DNA of 64,000 nucleotides from the NCBI GenBank assembly GCA_034509735.1, contig JACGWO010000007.1, positions 26,006,046-26,070,045 on the forward strand. Reading direction: 5' to 3'. This document shows, in pieces, positions 35,368 to 47,894 of this stretch. The notes under the pieces are model-generated. The model had not been told where the DNA came from, did no database searches, and saw nothing but the letters and a program-made list of their open reading frames with translations. The stretch comes from Sesamum alatum. Taxonomy: Eukaryota; Streptophyta; Magnoliopsida; Lamiales; Pedaliaceae. Each line of letters opens with the position of its first letter. Position 1 is the stretch's first letter. A program made the translations under genes and the position numbers.

Positions 35368-35663
35368 CTCTATGATTGGTTTGGTTCGACCAAACCTGAT
35401 TTAGACAAAATTTTTCTTTAATTTGAAGTTACTTGGAATCTTATATATACATATCCTATTGGTATTAAGTATATGTACGTATATATAAATCTAACTAAAA
35501 CATTACTTATTTACTTATATGAAAAAATGGCTTGTACACGTGATACTAATACATATAATATTCATTCCTTTGTTATTATGATGGTGTGGTCTAACTACAT
35601 TTTAAGCTAGCTTACCTACTACCTTTTCTACTTAACTGAAATGTCCAATTATACTTTTATCAC

Positions 35664-35900
35664 GGGGTAAATGCAATTTACCGTATTGTAACATAAGAAA
35701 TGAGTAAAAATCCCCTTATTAAAATATAATTAGCAAATTATCTCTTGTGATTTTAAAATAAAACAAATTATTCCCCTGTGTTTTTCCTTGATAGGGGATA
35801 ATTTGCTTCATTTCTCAAAATATAGGGATGTAATTTTTAATTACTTTTTTACAGGGGAATATTTGCTCATTTCTTATATCACAAGTGACCAAATATCTCT
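35664..35900. mobile_element. Foldback MITE, copy 4 (diverged)
   Basis: Same palindrome family: CAAATTATTCCCCTGTG on the left and GGGGATAATTTGCTTC on the right. No clean target duplication remains and the ends are approximate. Confidence 0.55.
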
Positions 35901-35910
35901 TGTAGGGTCC

Positions 35911-36823
35911 ATGGAGCAGTTCAATAGTTTGCGGTAAAGATTTTTTACGAGAGCTTTTGTGTTCGATTTTAACATGTATTTGAGTTGAGTGTATGAATTA
36001 ATATATACATATATATATATATAAATATATATCTATAGTGTAGCAAAAATCATGAAAATAATCTCAATCTTCCCGTCGATCGTAAGATGAAGTCCTATTT
36101 ATGCGTCAATTTTTGGCACAAATCTAGAAACACAATTTCTGGGAGGTGGAATACTTGATAATACTTAATTCCATGCATGTAGGATTATAGACGGTGTATG
36201 TTGTGCTAATATTTCTCGGCCCATCTTAATATTTGTTGTATTTTTTTAAAAAATATAGTTCAAGTTCAACCTGACAATTATCAAACCAATATTTTGTGAT
36301 CTATTTGGGTTAGGGCCATTTTTGCGATCTCCATTTGATATTTTTATAGTTGATAAAGTTATTTCACTTTTACAATCAAGTATACTTTAAATTTCAACTG
36401 TTCCAAATGCATGAAATATATAATTTGGAAATACATATTCTAAAGTCATAAATAAAAGTTTATATATATACCAAATAAATTAACAATATTCATTTTACAT
36501 GTCTCTCTCAAGTCTAAAGAAACACCCTACAATATATAGTACCAACTATATATTCGACATAATTAGAAAAATGTAAAAAATATTATATTGATTGAACACA
36601 AGCATTTATACACATTTTTGTACAACTATACACTTATTTAAAGAATAATATAAATAAATATTATGAAATAAATTAGCAACTTTAAGGATATGTCAACTTT
36701 AAGGGAATGTCTCCGGCCCACCCTCCCAACACGCAATCAGCGGTTGAGACTGCATTGAGTTGAGACATTCCAAGTATATATATTAAATAACAATCTCTAA
36801 TCTCCCAAGACCGCATTGAGTTA
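35911..36823. other. AT-rich intergenic stretch, no gene seen
   Basis: Short TA repeats near 36000-36030; nothing else recognised. Confidence 0.4.
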
Positions 36824-36834
36824 TAAAAGTCATG

Positions 36835-37099
36835 GTTTAATGTAATTTATTTCCCTGTCGTATTGTAAATAAGTAAATTATCCTCATAAAAAAAAATAAT
36901 CGTATTTATCTCTCTATTTTCTTTAAAATGGAGCAATTTACCTCCTTGGACAGGGAGGTAAATTGCTCCATTTTAAAAAATAAGGGGAGATAAATTGATT
37001 CATTTTAAAAAATACTGAGTGATAAATTGCTATTTTATTTTTCATAAGGGAGTAATTTACTGATTTACAGTATCACAGGGGGCTGCTTGCATTTTCTCC
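36835..37099. mobile_element. Foldback MITE, copy 5 (11-bp TSD)
   Basis: A 265-bp palindrome, with GGAGCAATTTACCTCC and GGGAGGTAAATTGCTCC at the symmetry centre. It is flanked by the perfect direct repeat TAAAAGTCATG (36824-36834 and 37100-37110). Same length as copy 2. Confidence 0.8.
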
Positions 37100-37110
37100 T
37101 AAAAGTCATG

Positions 37111-38639
37111 AAGAAGGAATCTAATTATAAATAATTTTTTTATAATAAAATAAACATAAGCTTTAACATGCAATGTCACATATATACATAATCAGAGTAT
37201 TTATACTAATTACGAAAAAAAGACTCTTTTGTGTCTAAAATAAAATTGTTTTAAGCATTTACAAAATTTACCCTTTGCTTTTGCATAATCCATGTTCATA
37301 TTTTTTCTACAAAGTGAAATATATAATTTGTGAAGGACAAAAATAAAAAATTAACATAATAATTATAGTTCTCATACCAAATTTTCACATTACCTAATAT
37401 GCCATTTTTATCAACCCTCATTCTTAAAAAAAAAAAAAAAAAAAGCTCTTCCTCGTTCTCATCTCAATCCTCATCTATACATTTATACTATTATAAAAAG
37501 AAAGATTGTTTTCCTCTAATAAAAGGTGGTTGTTCCATATTTTTACTACATTTTTAGATCTTGCCCTCCAAAATAAGATTGAATTTTAAACTGAACAAGT
37601 ATATTATTAGGATTGTCGAGGGTAAAAAATAAAAATAATCTCAAAATAAGGTATATATTTCGATGACCCCCCTGTGGTCAGATTCATTGGTGGGGCCTGT
37701 TCCACCGGTGTAAGCTCTGGTGGTGGGGCTGCTTCCATGTCAACGACGGAGCATAAATAGGTTGGCCACAACCACAACCTCATCCACTTCCGAAGGGGGT
37801 GGACCACTGATCGTCATAGATCAATAACGTTATTGAAAAATTATAATATTATAAACTGTATTATAAATATATATAATAGTATAATGTTTATACAATATAT
37901 GCAATGATAATAGTTTTATGTATAATATATTAAAGTACATTTTAATTATTTTGAAGTATATTATATTGATTATTTTTCCAGTATATATTATAATTCATTA
38001 GACACTACATAATTAGATTTTAATGATAATATAAACTTAAAGTATATTAGTATATATAAATTTATTATATAATATTTATAATATAATTATATAATATTAT
38101 TATAAGTATATTAATTTTCATAATATATTTTAGTTTATTATAAAATATATTATAAATAAGTGGTTTAAATCCAATATTTTTTCTAAACTTATATTTATTT
38201 TTCCTATTATTTGGCTTAAAACAAATAATTTTCCTAAAATGTGTATTATATTCAATAATTTTTCTAAAATGTATGCTAAATTCAAATAAGTTTTTTTAAT
38301 TTTTCTAACTTTCTAATTAATCAAAAATGGCATAAAATACAGTAAATTGCCAAAAAAAAGAGAAAATACTAAAAATTAAAGAAAATTAACAAAAAAAAAA
38401 AACAAAAATTACAGAAAATACAAACATTCAAAAAATTACATGTTTATTATATAAGTTAACAAAAAAGTCCAGGAAGTTACAGCCCATTCTATGAAAATTA
38501 CCGAAAATTAACAGAAAATTATTGAAATTCCAGAAAATTCACAAAAAATTGCAAAAGATTAACAGAAATTTTCTTAAATTTATATATATAAACAACAATA
38601 TTCTTAAATTTTTACTAAATCCAATAATATTCATAATCC
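37111..38639. other. AT-rich intergenic stretch, no gene seen
   Basis: Long AT-rich DNA with a poly-A run near 37427 and, from about 38330, increasingly repetitive AGAAAATT-type words leading into the minisatellite. Confidence 0.4.
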
Positions 38640-38900
38640 CTAAAATGTGTATTAAAAAATGGCTCGTAATTATTGGAAAATTTCCAGAAAATATTTCTAA
38701 AATTACATAATTCTAGAAAATGGCTAATAATTATAGAAAATACAGAAAATATTCTTAAAATTACATAATTCCAGAATTGGCCCATAATTACATAAAATTT
38801 CCGGGAAATATTCCTAAATTACATAATTTCAGAAAATGGCTCACAATTCAGAAAAATTCCACAAATATTCCTAAAATTATATATAAATTTCAGATTTTTT
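38640..38900 (+). repeat. Degenerate minisatellite, unit about 57-59 bp
   Basis: Three successive units begin near 38696, 38753 and 38812, each with AAATTACATAATTCCAGAA, a GGCTCATAATT-like middle and a GAAATATTCCTA-like end; partial units lie on both sides. Confidence 0.65.
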
Positions 38901-39024
38901 ATGCTTAAAATTTTATTCCTAACAACATGTATTTAGAAAAAAAAAATATGCTTCATTAACGTAATAATACATTTAAAATAAAGTATAGAAAAATATGGGT
39001 AAACTAACCTTTAGGTTTAGGTGA

Positions 39025-39182
39025 GGTTTGAATGCAATTTACCTCCGTGAGATATTGTAAATGAGCAAATTACCCCCCCTATGAAAAATAAAATAACAAT
39101 TGAGGTAAATTGCTATCTTTTTTTCATATAGGGGTAATTTGTTCTTTGCAATATCACATAAGGGTTGCTCACATTTTTCCCA
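39025..39182. mobile_element. Foldback MITE, copy 6 (9-bp TSD, shortened)
   Basis: 158-bp palindrome with GAGCAAATTACCCCC and GGGGTAATTTGTTC arms. Flanks TTTAGGTGA (39016-39024) and TTTAGGCGA (39183-39191) form a 9-bp duplication with one mismatch. The central part present in the 265-bp copies is missing. Confidence 0.7.
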
Positions 39183-39191
39183 TTTAGGCGA

Positions 39192-39499
<308 letters not shown>

Positions 39500-39512
<13 letters not shown>

Positions 39513-42500
39513 ATGCTATTTATATCAAAATTTTGGAATGACCATCTACGAAAAAAGTTGTTTATAAGGCCATTCCAATAAATATAAACGACTTCGTTTA
39601 TATCACAAAGACTTATACATATCTGTACACAAAAACGTTCCAAAGAGAGTTCTAAAACTTCATTACAATATTTTTCTAAATCTAAACGATGTTGTAGGTA
39701 ATCCGTATGCAAGAGCCGTTCCAAAACACTACTAAACTGTTCCAAATAGAGTTCCAAATAAGGATATATTTTTTTTTAAGAAAATTAACAAAAATTAAAA
39801 AAAAACCGACCGAAACATGTTATTGTTGAAGAAAAGTATACAATGTGTGGAATAACACAATTAAAAATATAAAATATTTGGAATCGAGATTGATATATAT
39901 TCACAATATGAAATGAATTTGTAGATTCATAATTGTTAGTATTACATTCATGTAATTATCATCTTATATTGTTGTACTGCATCACTTAATCAAATCGTTA
40001 AAATTTCGATGACACCATTTGATATGATCAAACCGACAAAAGAATACATTAGATGAAACTTTAGACTAATTTGGTACACAGATCTCGAGATATCATATGC
40101 GGAATGTCTGATTCGTCTTTCAAACCGGTACATCATTCAATCAGGCCATGTGATTATAAATTAGACCATCAGATATGATGAAATAGACAGAGTCATATCT
40201 TTGTTTAAGTTTGGTATGAATTCGGAAAATGGATTTTGAGATATTGTCTCCGGAACATAAGTTTCACATTTTAGACACATTTTGTAATGGCTGTGTAAAT
40301 GGTCCTTAAAATTAATATATGGGAAAGCCTTCATTTGAAAATTGTGGAACGATTATTTAAAAATTAAAATTCCCCCAAATTTTCAAAATTTTGCACCAAA
40401 CGAGTAATTTGGGCTGGTGTTTGGAACAGTCCCTGTGAATGGCCGTTTTAAAATTTGAATTTTCCCCCCTCATCTTCGATCTGGCGCCAGTCAATTTTTT
40501 TGTTGTAACAGCCATTTAAACGGTGACGATAAAGGCCATTCCAAATTTTGAAATTCCCATCAATTTTTTGGCATTCCAGCCGCCAAATATATTGTAGTTT
40601 GGAACGGCCGTAGGAACGAATTTTTTAAACATAGCCATTACAAAATGTATTTTTTTAATTCCAATGTTCATAAAATACTATAAACTTAAATGTTTTAGTT
40701 CCAAAAACTAGAAACTAACACTAGATACTCAAACGTCATTTTCATCAGTCTTGTAGTCCTCAAAGCTATCTTCGTCATCCTCATTCTCTTCAATATCGGT
40801 GTGACCATGGGGTGAACGAGATGTTCCTGCTCCCTGTTGAAGTGCCATAGAAAGATCAACGACTAGTTGTATACCTCTGGATCATGCAGGTTGTATATTT
40901 GATTATTCGTAGCAACTTTAGGGACATGTACTGCTTGTTGGGCCAGTATGAATGGTTCATATTTTTGGTACACTTTTTGAAACTAACATCAACAAGGGAT
41001 AACGAGAGTGTATCTTCATGCCTCTTACCGGATCGACCCAATGACACTTGAACAGAATGACGTGCAAGTTCTGAATAAGTGTGTTATCCAAACCAAATTG
41101 TCTTTTTGAGTATCCGATAGACATCATTGTCCGTGTCTGTATATGATGAGTTTTTCACACACACCCCACAATTCATCAATGACTTGCCGATATTGTGACG
41201 TTCAGTGTGGCAATTGTAATCATTCATAAAGTAATACGGGAAGGTCGTCACCTTTGCATCGAACGAATGACACATGAGCCCTACTCCATCTGATGTATGG
41301 CATGCTACGTCATGTGCTCTGTAGTCGCTGTCGAAGCATACAACTTCTGCAGTCGGGGAATAATTAGCGGTAAATAAGAATGACATACATGGACTTCTTG
41401 CAGCGTGGGTCTCATTCCCTGGTCGGCTTGTACCTAGCGTCTCCACAAAACTTGCAGTACTCCAGATCAATATCGTTCTTCCAATACGACATGCAACCAT
41501 TTTTACACGTATCAATCTTCTTAACAGGTATTCCCAAGTACTCATCAACTTATTCGTACTATAGTACTCGTGGACTGGTTGTGATCTCGGGGCAATATAT
41601 TATTAGCCCACTGGGACACCTGATCGTAGCATATCCTATTTATTCTTAGCCTTGATGTTCACTAGTCTAGCAACCGTTTCCAACTGAGATCGGATACAAC
41701 CGCTCTACAATGGCTGGTCGACAGCGTGCACTACATCAAAAAAATGGTCTGACGACGCTAACACATAATCATAGGGCTCCCCGCTGTACCACGAACTAGG
41801 ACTGGCATCAGTAGGAAAAGACCTCGTGCCATCATTAGGCACACCCTCGTGGTAAGGCGAAAAAAACTCGGGCCAACTACAATTAATTATAATCCTCTGC
41901 GCTCGATCCATTTGCTGCTCATGAACCCAGTGCGTACTACCCTCCTCTTGGGTAGTTGGGTTTGCTCCTCCCTCACTGGAAGGGCGAACACTGCATCAAA
42001 GTATTCCTACACCCTCTCTTCGCTAGCAAAATCTAATTACATTTATTCGGGCATAAATCCTAGCATATATAAATCAAAATTAACCTCATCATGTGTTTTG
42101 AACCTTTCATTTTTGCACTTCCGACACGTACACCTAATCTTGTCTCCGTCATATGTCTACGCTGACACTTGACCCATTCTATGAAATTCTTAGCACCATT
42201 CTCAAACTCCGGTGTAAGACCTACCCTCCCCAGGAGGTTCTTCTCGTACGTACATCTCCTCAATTATCTTAACATGATGATCACTATATATACGCATATA
42301 TATAATTAGATTTTGACCTATAAATAATTATTAATTTCCGCTAATAATACTTACCATTCACATATAAAATAAGGAAACTATAATAATTAAAATTCATTGT
42401 AATTAATAAAAGATTCAAGTTGTTACCTGGTCAACCAACCAAAGAAATCAACGGTACACAATAAAATGGCACAATTCTAGCTAATCAACTGTATATGCTC

Positions 42501-43218
42501 AAAAATAAGAAAGAGATTGAGAATGTGTGTGGTCAATCATTTCTAGAAGAATGAAATGAAATGAAAACAACACATATATAAAAGATTATTTGAACCGTCG
42601 GTGCAACGACTGTTGGAGTGATCAATATAGCCGTTTGACTAAAGTCATATTGGAATGACCTTTGTAATCGAGAATTGCTTTTGTAGAAAAAGCGTACCAA
42701 TTGGAACGACTTTTGAACTGGCCCAATAGTCTTACAAATTTGTACTGGTGCTTTACACGAAAAATGGAACAGATACTTTCATATTTCGCATGGCCATTAC
42801 ATTGCAAACAAGACCGTCCCAAATACAGATGCAAATGTGCAACGACCTCCATTTTGTATCAGCTTTTATAACGTACATGCCTTACTATAAATGTGCAACG
42901 AAGTTTACACGATTTTGGAATAAACTTTTTCATAATTCGCTTAGCCGTTACAATTCAACGTGAGCCTTGCCAAATGATGTTCCAAACATGTAATGACCTG
43001 CAATTTGTAATGCCTTTGCAAACATGAGCCTTTAAAATGCTTTTGGAACGACCATTGTAACTCTTTGGCCGTTCTAAAAAGGCCAAATTCATTTCATCCA
43101 CTACATGCCGCCAACAAAGGATATCCGTCCCAAATTGGTTACAATGACAGTGTTCCAATTGGAATGGATAATTGACCGTTCCAACCTGATCTTTACAAAT
43201 ATCACATTTTTTGTAGTG
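39500..43218 (-). mobile_element. Degraded CACTA (En/Spm) transposon
   Basis: The right end TCACATTTTTTGTAGTG at 43218 is a CACTA terminus read on the - strand. Many GTTCCAA/TTGGAAC words crowd 42600-43200 and 39520-40680 as subterminal repeats. The left edge (CTATTTATATCAAAATTTTGG near 39515) aligns with the sequence just inside the right terminus, but its outermost CACTA bases are gone beside the (AG)n tract. Decayed transposase lies between. Confidence 0.7.
40740..42263 (-). pseudogene. CACTA TNP2-type transposase remnant
   Basis: Read on the - strand. The N-terminal transposase-associated domain appears near 42250-42070 (LTPEFENGAKNFIEW, then in another frame IRCTCRKCKNERF). Next come YDYVLASSDHFFDVVHA near 41790, IPVKKIDTCKNGCMSYWKND near 41520 and LEYCKFCGDARYKPTRE near 41440. 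A DUF4216-like C-terminal part follows near 41290-40990 (FPYYFMNDYNC; VILFKCHWVDPVRGMK). The central catalytic region is missing and several frameshifts are present, so no active enzyme is possible. Confidence 0.75.
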
Positions 43219-43628
43219 TAAATCCTAGTAGGAAACAAGGGTAAATAGAAGCGTGAAATACATTTTACAACCCTGAAGTATACATATAATCGCATTTATC
43301 CCCCTAAACTATAAAAGGTAATAAAACCCCCCATTATAATATGGACCATAATTTTTATGACAGAAAAGCTCTTGTTATTTACACCCTAAAATATGTTCAT
43401 TAAATCATTCCTCTAATATAATTTGAATTATTAATAAAATTTGTATTTAATGTTGGAAAAAATCAAGCAACTGTAGCACGTTTTGAAAACAATCAGATAA
43501 TGATATTAACAAAATAAATATAATCAGTTTTGGAAACCATTTCGCAAAACAACCCCATTGGAAAAAATCGGAATATCTCAAGTTACATATGCTGTTAACA
43601 GAAATTTAAATAAAGAACTTAGTTGGTT
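43219..43628. other. Short spacer, no gene seen
   Basis: AT-rich; contains runs like TTTATCCCCCTAAAC resembling pieces of the foldback family, not enough to call a copy. Confidence 0.4.
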
Positions 43629-43633
43629 AAGAG

Positions 43634-45648
43634 TGTTAGAATAGGTGACCATGTAAGCCAATTTTGGCAGGAATATGTAACCTATGTCTAGATAATTTCT
43701 GGTGTTTGATAAAAACATTTATGAATAAAGAAGTGAAAATTCATATGGCAATACTTTGTTTACGTTCACTTATATCTGCATTTACATTTCTGTTCACTAC
43801 GCAAACCAAGCCCACGGACTGAGAATCGATTTCGGGGACTGGGACTACGCTTGGTGGTAGGTCCGTGAAATCAGTCTTACCGAATCAGTCCGGAAATCTC
43901 CAAGTCAAGGAATCCCGAAAATGGGTACCGGGATTCCCTTTAAGACTTGCACTAAGCATCTGCTGTCGTATTTCATCGACGGGTGACGAAGGTCGTCTAA
44001 GCAGTGTTAGTGGGTCAGCATGCTAGGAAGCAGCTGATTGAGGTGACTCGCGGGAACCGTCTTACGGAGGACCTTGAGTATGGTCAGCAAGGTATGACGT
44101 GTATTCCCGGTTCCAACGGTACAGGCCAAGTCCTTTGACTTGAGGAACTGCTGAGTTCACCTGTGCATCAGGTCTGTATCTTAGATATGGTAAGAGATTG
44201 CCAAAATACTCTTGAGTAGTCATAAGCCATGTCTAGTGCAGCTCGGGTGTACAGAGTGACAGTATTTTCTAAGAAAGGATCTGTCTCCTGTCAAAAGGTA
44301 TTGACAGTTGAGTCTCATGTGCGCTCTGTGTCTTATCCCTAAAATCTGTGGCCACAGTAATTGAACAGAAGGGAAGGTTTCCCTTGCGGCGTTTAGTAAG
44401 GACAGACCGACACTTAGGTCCAAAATGGGTACCTACTTTTTTTCGTGCCCTAGACTCTAAGTGATGAGACCGAAGACAGAAGGACAAGTGTACTGTTAGA
44501 GCCTAAATGTTCATCCCCAATTATTTCACCTAGTCTCTAGTGCCATGGACCGTTGCTAGATGGCCACCCATGGTAACAGACGGATTCTAGGAATCCGACC
44601 AAGTCTAGCTGAAAGGTAAACCTAAAGAGTCACACACTATCCACACACACTTAGTATTTAATTTGGAATTAAATATTGGAGTAAAGGAATGATTAAATTA
44701 GATTTAATCAGGTCCTATATTTTCTTTGAGAAATTAATTCCTTCTATTTGATAAAGGGAATTAAATTAATAAATAGGATTTATTAAAGGGTTGATTTAAT
44801 GGGCTTAGAATAAATATTAATATTTATTTATTATATTTATTTTTAGCCTTTTGGAATATTTAATGGGATTTAAATATTCCATTAAATTAAAATCAATGGT
44901 TGAGATGGAAAGGGGAGATGGAAGGCTAGGATTTGTTTGACTGGGTCAAACACTAGTTTGACTAGGACTTTGACTAGGTCAAAATCCTAAACAAATTAGA
45001 GTTCTTAGAGTAGGAGTTTAATGAGTATTAAACTCCTCCTTTATAAATACCTCTAGCTTCCAACCTTTTGAAAGATGATGAAATTCCAACACACACACAA
45101 CACACACATAATTTCGGCCTCTCTCCCCTCTCTCTCGTCCGTCCTCTCTCTCGTCCGCCCTCTCTCTCTCCACTCTCCAAGAAAAATATTTTATAGTTTT
45201 TTTGTTCTTGGAATATTAGAACTTAGATGAATCAATACCGTTAATTGATAACGTGTTGTTGATTTATCCACTCCAAAATATACACTTGTTCGTTGCTAGC
45301 ACGACGTGCAAGATACGTGGGTGGATCGTGTGTCACGATTTGGAGGGTCTCAAGAACGAGATCTCGGTGCAAAACGGGGAACAACGCGTTGTAGCCGTTG
45401 AAGACGAAAACGACAACGGGTAGGTCTTGTTTTATTTTTTCGTCTCTCTTTATTTTCAACTCTATGGCCTCCATGATTTCTTTATATGTTGTTTAATCAT
45501 GAGATACACCAAACACCCGGGAATCTCAAGGGTACACCCCTTGAGCGTGTTCTTTTATTATTAAAAGTATGCTTTAATTTTTGTATGTTATTTTATATCG
45601 CGCTTCCGCATTCGCGCAATTCCCGGGACGATCCACCGATTTCTTTCA
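43634..45648 (+). repeat. 5' LTR of the Copia element
   Basis: Starts TGTTAGAATAGG and ends GATTTCTTTCA. TATAAATA at 45042-45049 is the likely promoter, followed by ACACAC and CT-rich leader DNA. About 2,015 bp. Confidence 0.95.
45042..45049 (+). promoter_or_regulatory. LTR TATA box
   Basis: TATAAATA, conserved in position in the other LTRs (53354, 56349, 60243 and, inverted, 62079). Confidence 0.6.
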
Positions 45649-45649
45649 G

Positions 45650-45661
45650 TGGTATCAGAGC
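45650..45661 (+). other. Primer-binding site (initiator tRNA-Met)
   Basis: TGGTATCAGAGC, complementary to the 3' end of plant initiator tRNA-Met, one base after the LTR. It primes minus-strand DNA synthesis. Confidence 0.92.
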
Positions 45662-45859
45662 CCGGTTCGGTGTATAGGCCTAGGATTTATGTGCGTTATA
45701 AGCATGAAACGTGAAATTGGCATGTTTTTATTAAATCTTGATTTTCTTGATTTTAAAGCATGTCGTTTTTATTGCTTTTGATTCGTGTGTATTTTCTGAA
45801 TATTGGTATTTTTCTGTTTTTCTTGAGAAACGGGGTGGAAAAATTGAACGAAAAACGAG

Positions 45860-46380
45860 AAACGACACAGCCGGCCAGCCGGGAGGGCTGGCCGCGCGCA
45901 GGCAAGGGAAGCCTACGCGCGCCCGCCCAGTCGGTCGCACAGGGGCAGCGCGCAGCCAGGGAGGTTGCGGGCAGGCGCGCGCGCACGCAGACGACGGTGT
46001 CTGCGCGCGCGCATGCAAGGCTGCGCGCCTGAAGAGTCCGCGCGCGGACGGACTCTGGGCAGCGCCGCCAGGCGCGCGCGCACGCAGACGGAGGAGTCTG
46101 CACGCGCGTGCCCGGCAGGCGTGCCCAGTGCACGTCTGCGCGCGCACTGCGCATGGCGCGACCGGCAGCCAGCAAACCAGCGCGCGCGACGGCCTGCCGG
46201 AATGCCCGGCCCGCACAGCGTGTTGCCGGCCAGGCGCGCGCGCATGCAGGCAGGGGCCTGCGCGCGCGCGCCCTGCCAGGCAACACCTGCTCGCGCGCAG
46301 GGGTGGCAGGCTGAGCCTGCTGCTCTGTGCGCGCGCCGGCAGGCCGCTGCTGGCGGCGGCGGCTGCTAGGGTTTCAAAAC
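45860..46380 (+). other. GC-rich, CpG-dense leader block of the Copia element
   Basis: About 500 bases packed with GCGCGCGC and ACGCAGACG/GTCTGCGCGC words that can pair with one another, between primer-binding site and gag. All frames on both strands stay open because of composition; no protein is supported. An equivalent block is in the second element (57630-58010). Confidence 0.7.
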
Positions 46381-47894
46381 CCTAGTAGTGTTTTCTTTTA
46401 TTTTTTAATTATTTTCAGTTTTAATTTTGAATTAATTCTGAAAAATCGTTTTGTGGGTTCAATTATGCCTAATTTTCTAAAGACATTATTTTAGGAGTAA
46501 AATAAATTGGATTTGGAATCCCAGGGTTATTTTACTTAAAATAATGAGGAAAGATTTTTCTAAAACGAGAAAATTTTTATTACCAATATTTATGTTTTAT
46601 TTTTTCACACGTTACGCACATATTCATTTATTATTTTGAATATTTATGATTGGGAATCATGTATTGTTGGTATTTTGTAATTATATGATGGGATCATGTG
46701 ATTATGTGTTTTGGATGGAAATGGATGATCACGAGCCCTAGACCGAATGTATGGTTTATTTTCTGTTGGGCCTGTGTGCCTCTTTTACTGCTTTCTCCTT
46801 CTCTCTTTCTAGTTGCCTTGGAATAATAAGGCATTCTACCTCCCTCCTTATGTACTCCCCCCGGGTTTTCGCTGGGGTTTCTTTTTTTTTCATATGTAAT
46901 GAGAGTAGAATAGGAGTGAGGTTTCTAATTTTGTAATTGGTGGAGAAAGAAGGAAGGACCACATGGAGAGCCTAGACGGGAGGTCCCTTGGAGTTTTCTA
47001 TGAAGTGAAGAAAGAGAAAAGAGACCAAGGCCCATCAGCATGATGATTTGGTTACTATTAATGTAATAGTATAGGACCAACCTTAGATTGACCATAGATC
47101 CACTGCGGGCTCAGTGGGTCGAATAGGATTCGGGCTCGTGATCATCCAACAGGGGCGTGCTAGGCTTTAATTTTGCATGTGGTTATGATGATGGATGAAT
47201 GGGTTATTTACTTATCATATAACTGCTATGGATGGTTTATTTACGCATTATGGTTGTATGTGTGAATGTATATTTATGAGATCTCGGTCATTTACTACTC
47301 TCACATTGGTTGGACCAATGTCAAAATATTAGACCCTAGACAAAGTGGATTTGAACTCTAGGAGTTTGTCCATGCCTTCCTATCCATGGCATAGTGAGGA
47401 AGCTGCTTTGGGTCAATAGCGTGGTCTCACGAGTCGTGGCACGTTATTGTACTTAAAGGAAGCTGCACTATGTCATGAACGAAAAATGGGCTGCTGTTAC
47501 CTGTCTCACGAGTCGTGGGGGTACCAGTGGGTCTGTGGCTCGGTCGATTGGGTTGGGTCTAACGCCCAATTAACATGATTCACTTGGAGTCCTTGGGATC
47601 ATGTGAAAGGGTGAGGCAATAATCTTGGGAATCTCGTGGAACGAGAATGGTATGGAATACCTCCCACAGGATCTTTTCCATGCGAATCGTAAAAGCGGGG
47701 TATGGAAAAAAATCGCTGTGGATCCCAAGCCCACTAGGAAAGGATTTCCGAAAATCACGTTTGAGAGTACCGTGTTTTCGTATAAATAGTGGGAGGATTA
47801 AATGACTAAAGTCCATGCATTTAATTATTTTATCAAACCACCGTCTTTTATTTTCTGCTGATCGCGCGCTGTTTTCTAAAATGTAGATTTTAAA
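46381..47894 (+). other. Remaining Copia leader, non-coding
   Basis: AT-normal DNA that aligns with the leader of the second element (58130-58823 and 60825-61427), including TCACGAGTCGTGG words near 47428 and 47508. No ORF of note. Confidence 0.6.

Noticed and set aside
44220..44487. ORFs repeated at 44220, 52531 and 59424 on the - strand
   Set aside because: They recur only because they lie in copies of the same LTR; they are not conserved across the type B LTR.
45650..45661. tRNA gene near TGGTATCAGAGC
   Set aside because: Only the 12-base primer-binding complement is present, exactly after an LTR; no cloverleaf follows. The same holds at 57440.
45731..46385. Several overlapping ORFs of 60-215 codons on both strands
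   Set aside because: All six frames are open because of the extreme GC content; Ala/Arg-rich translations with no motif, inside a retrotransposon leader.
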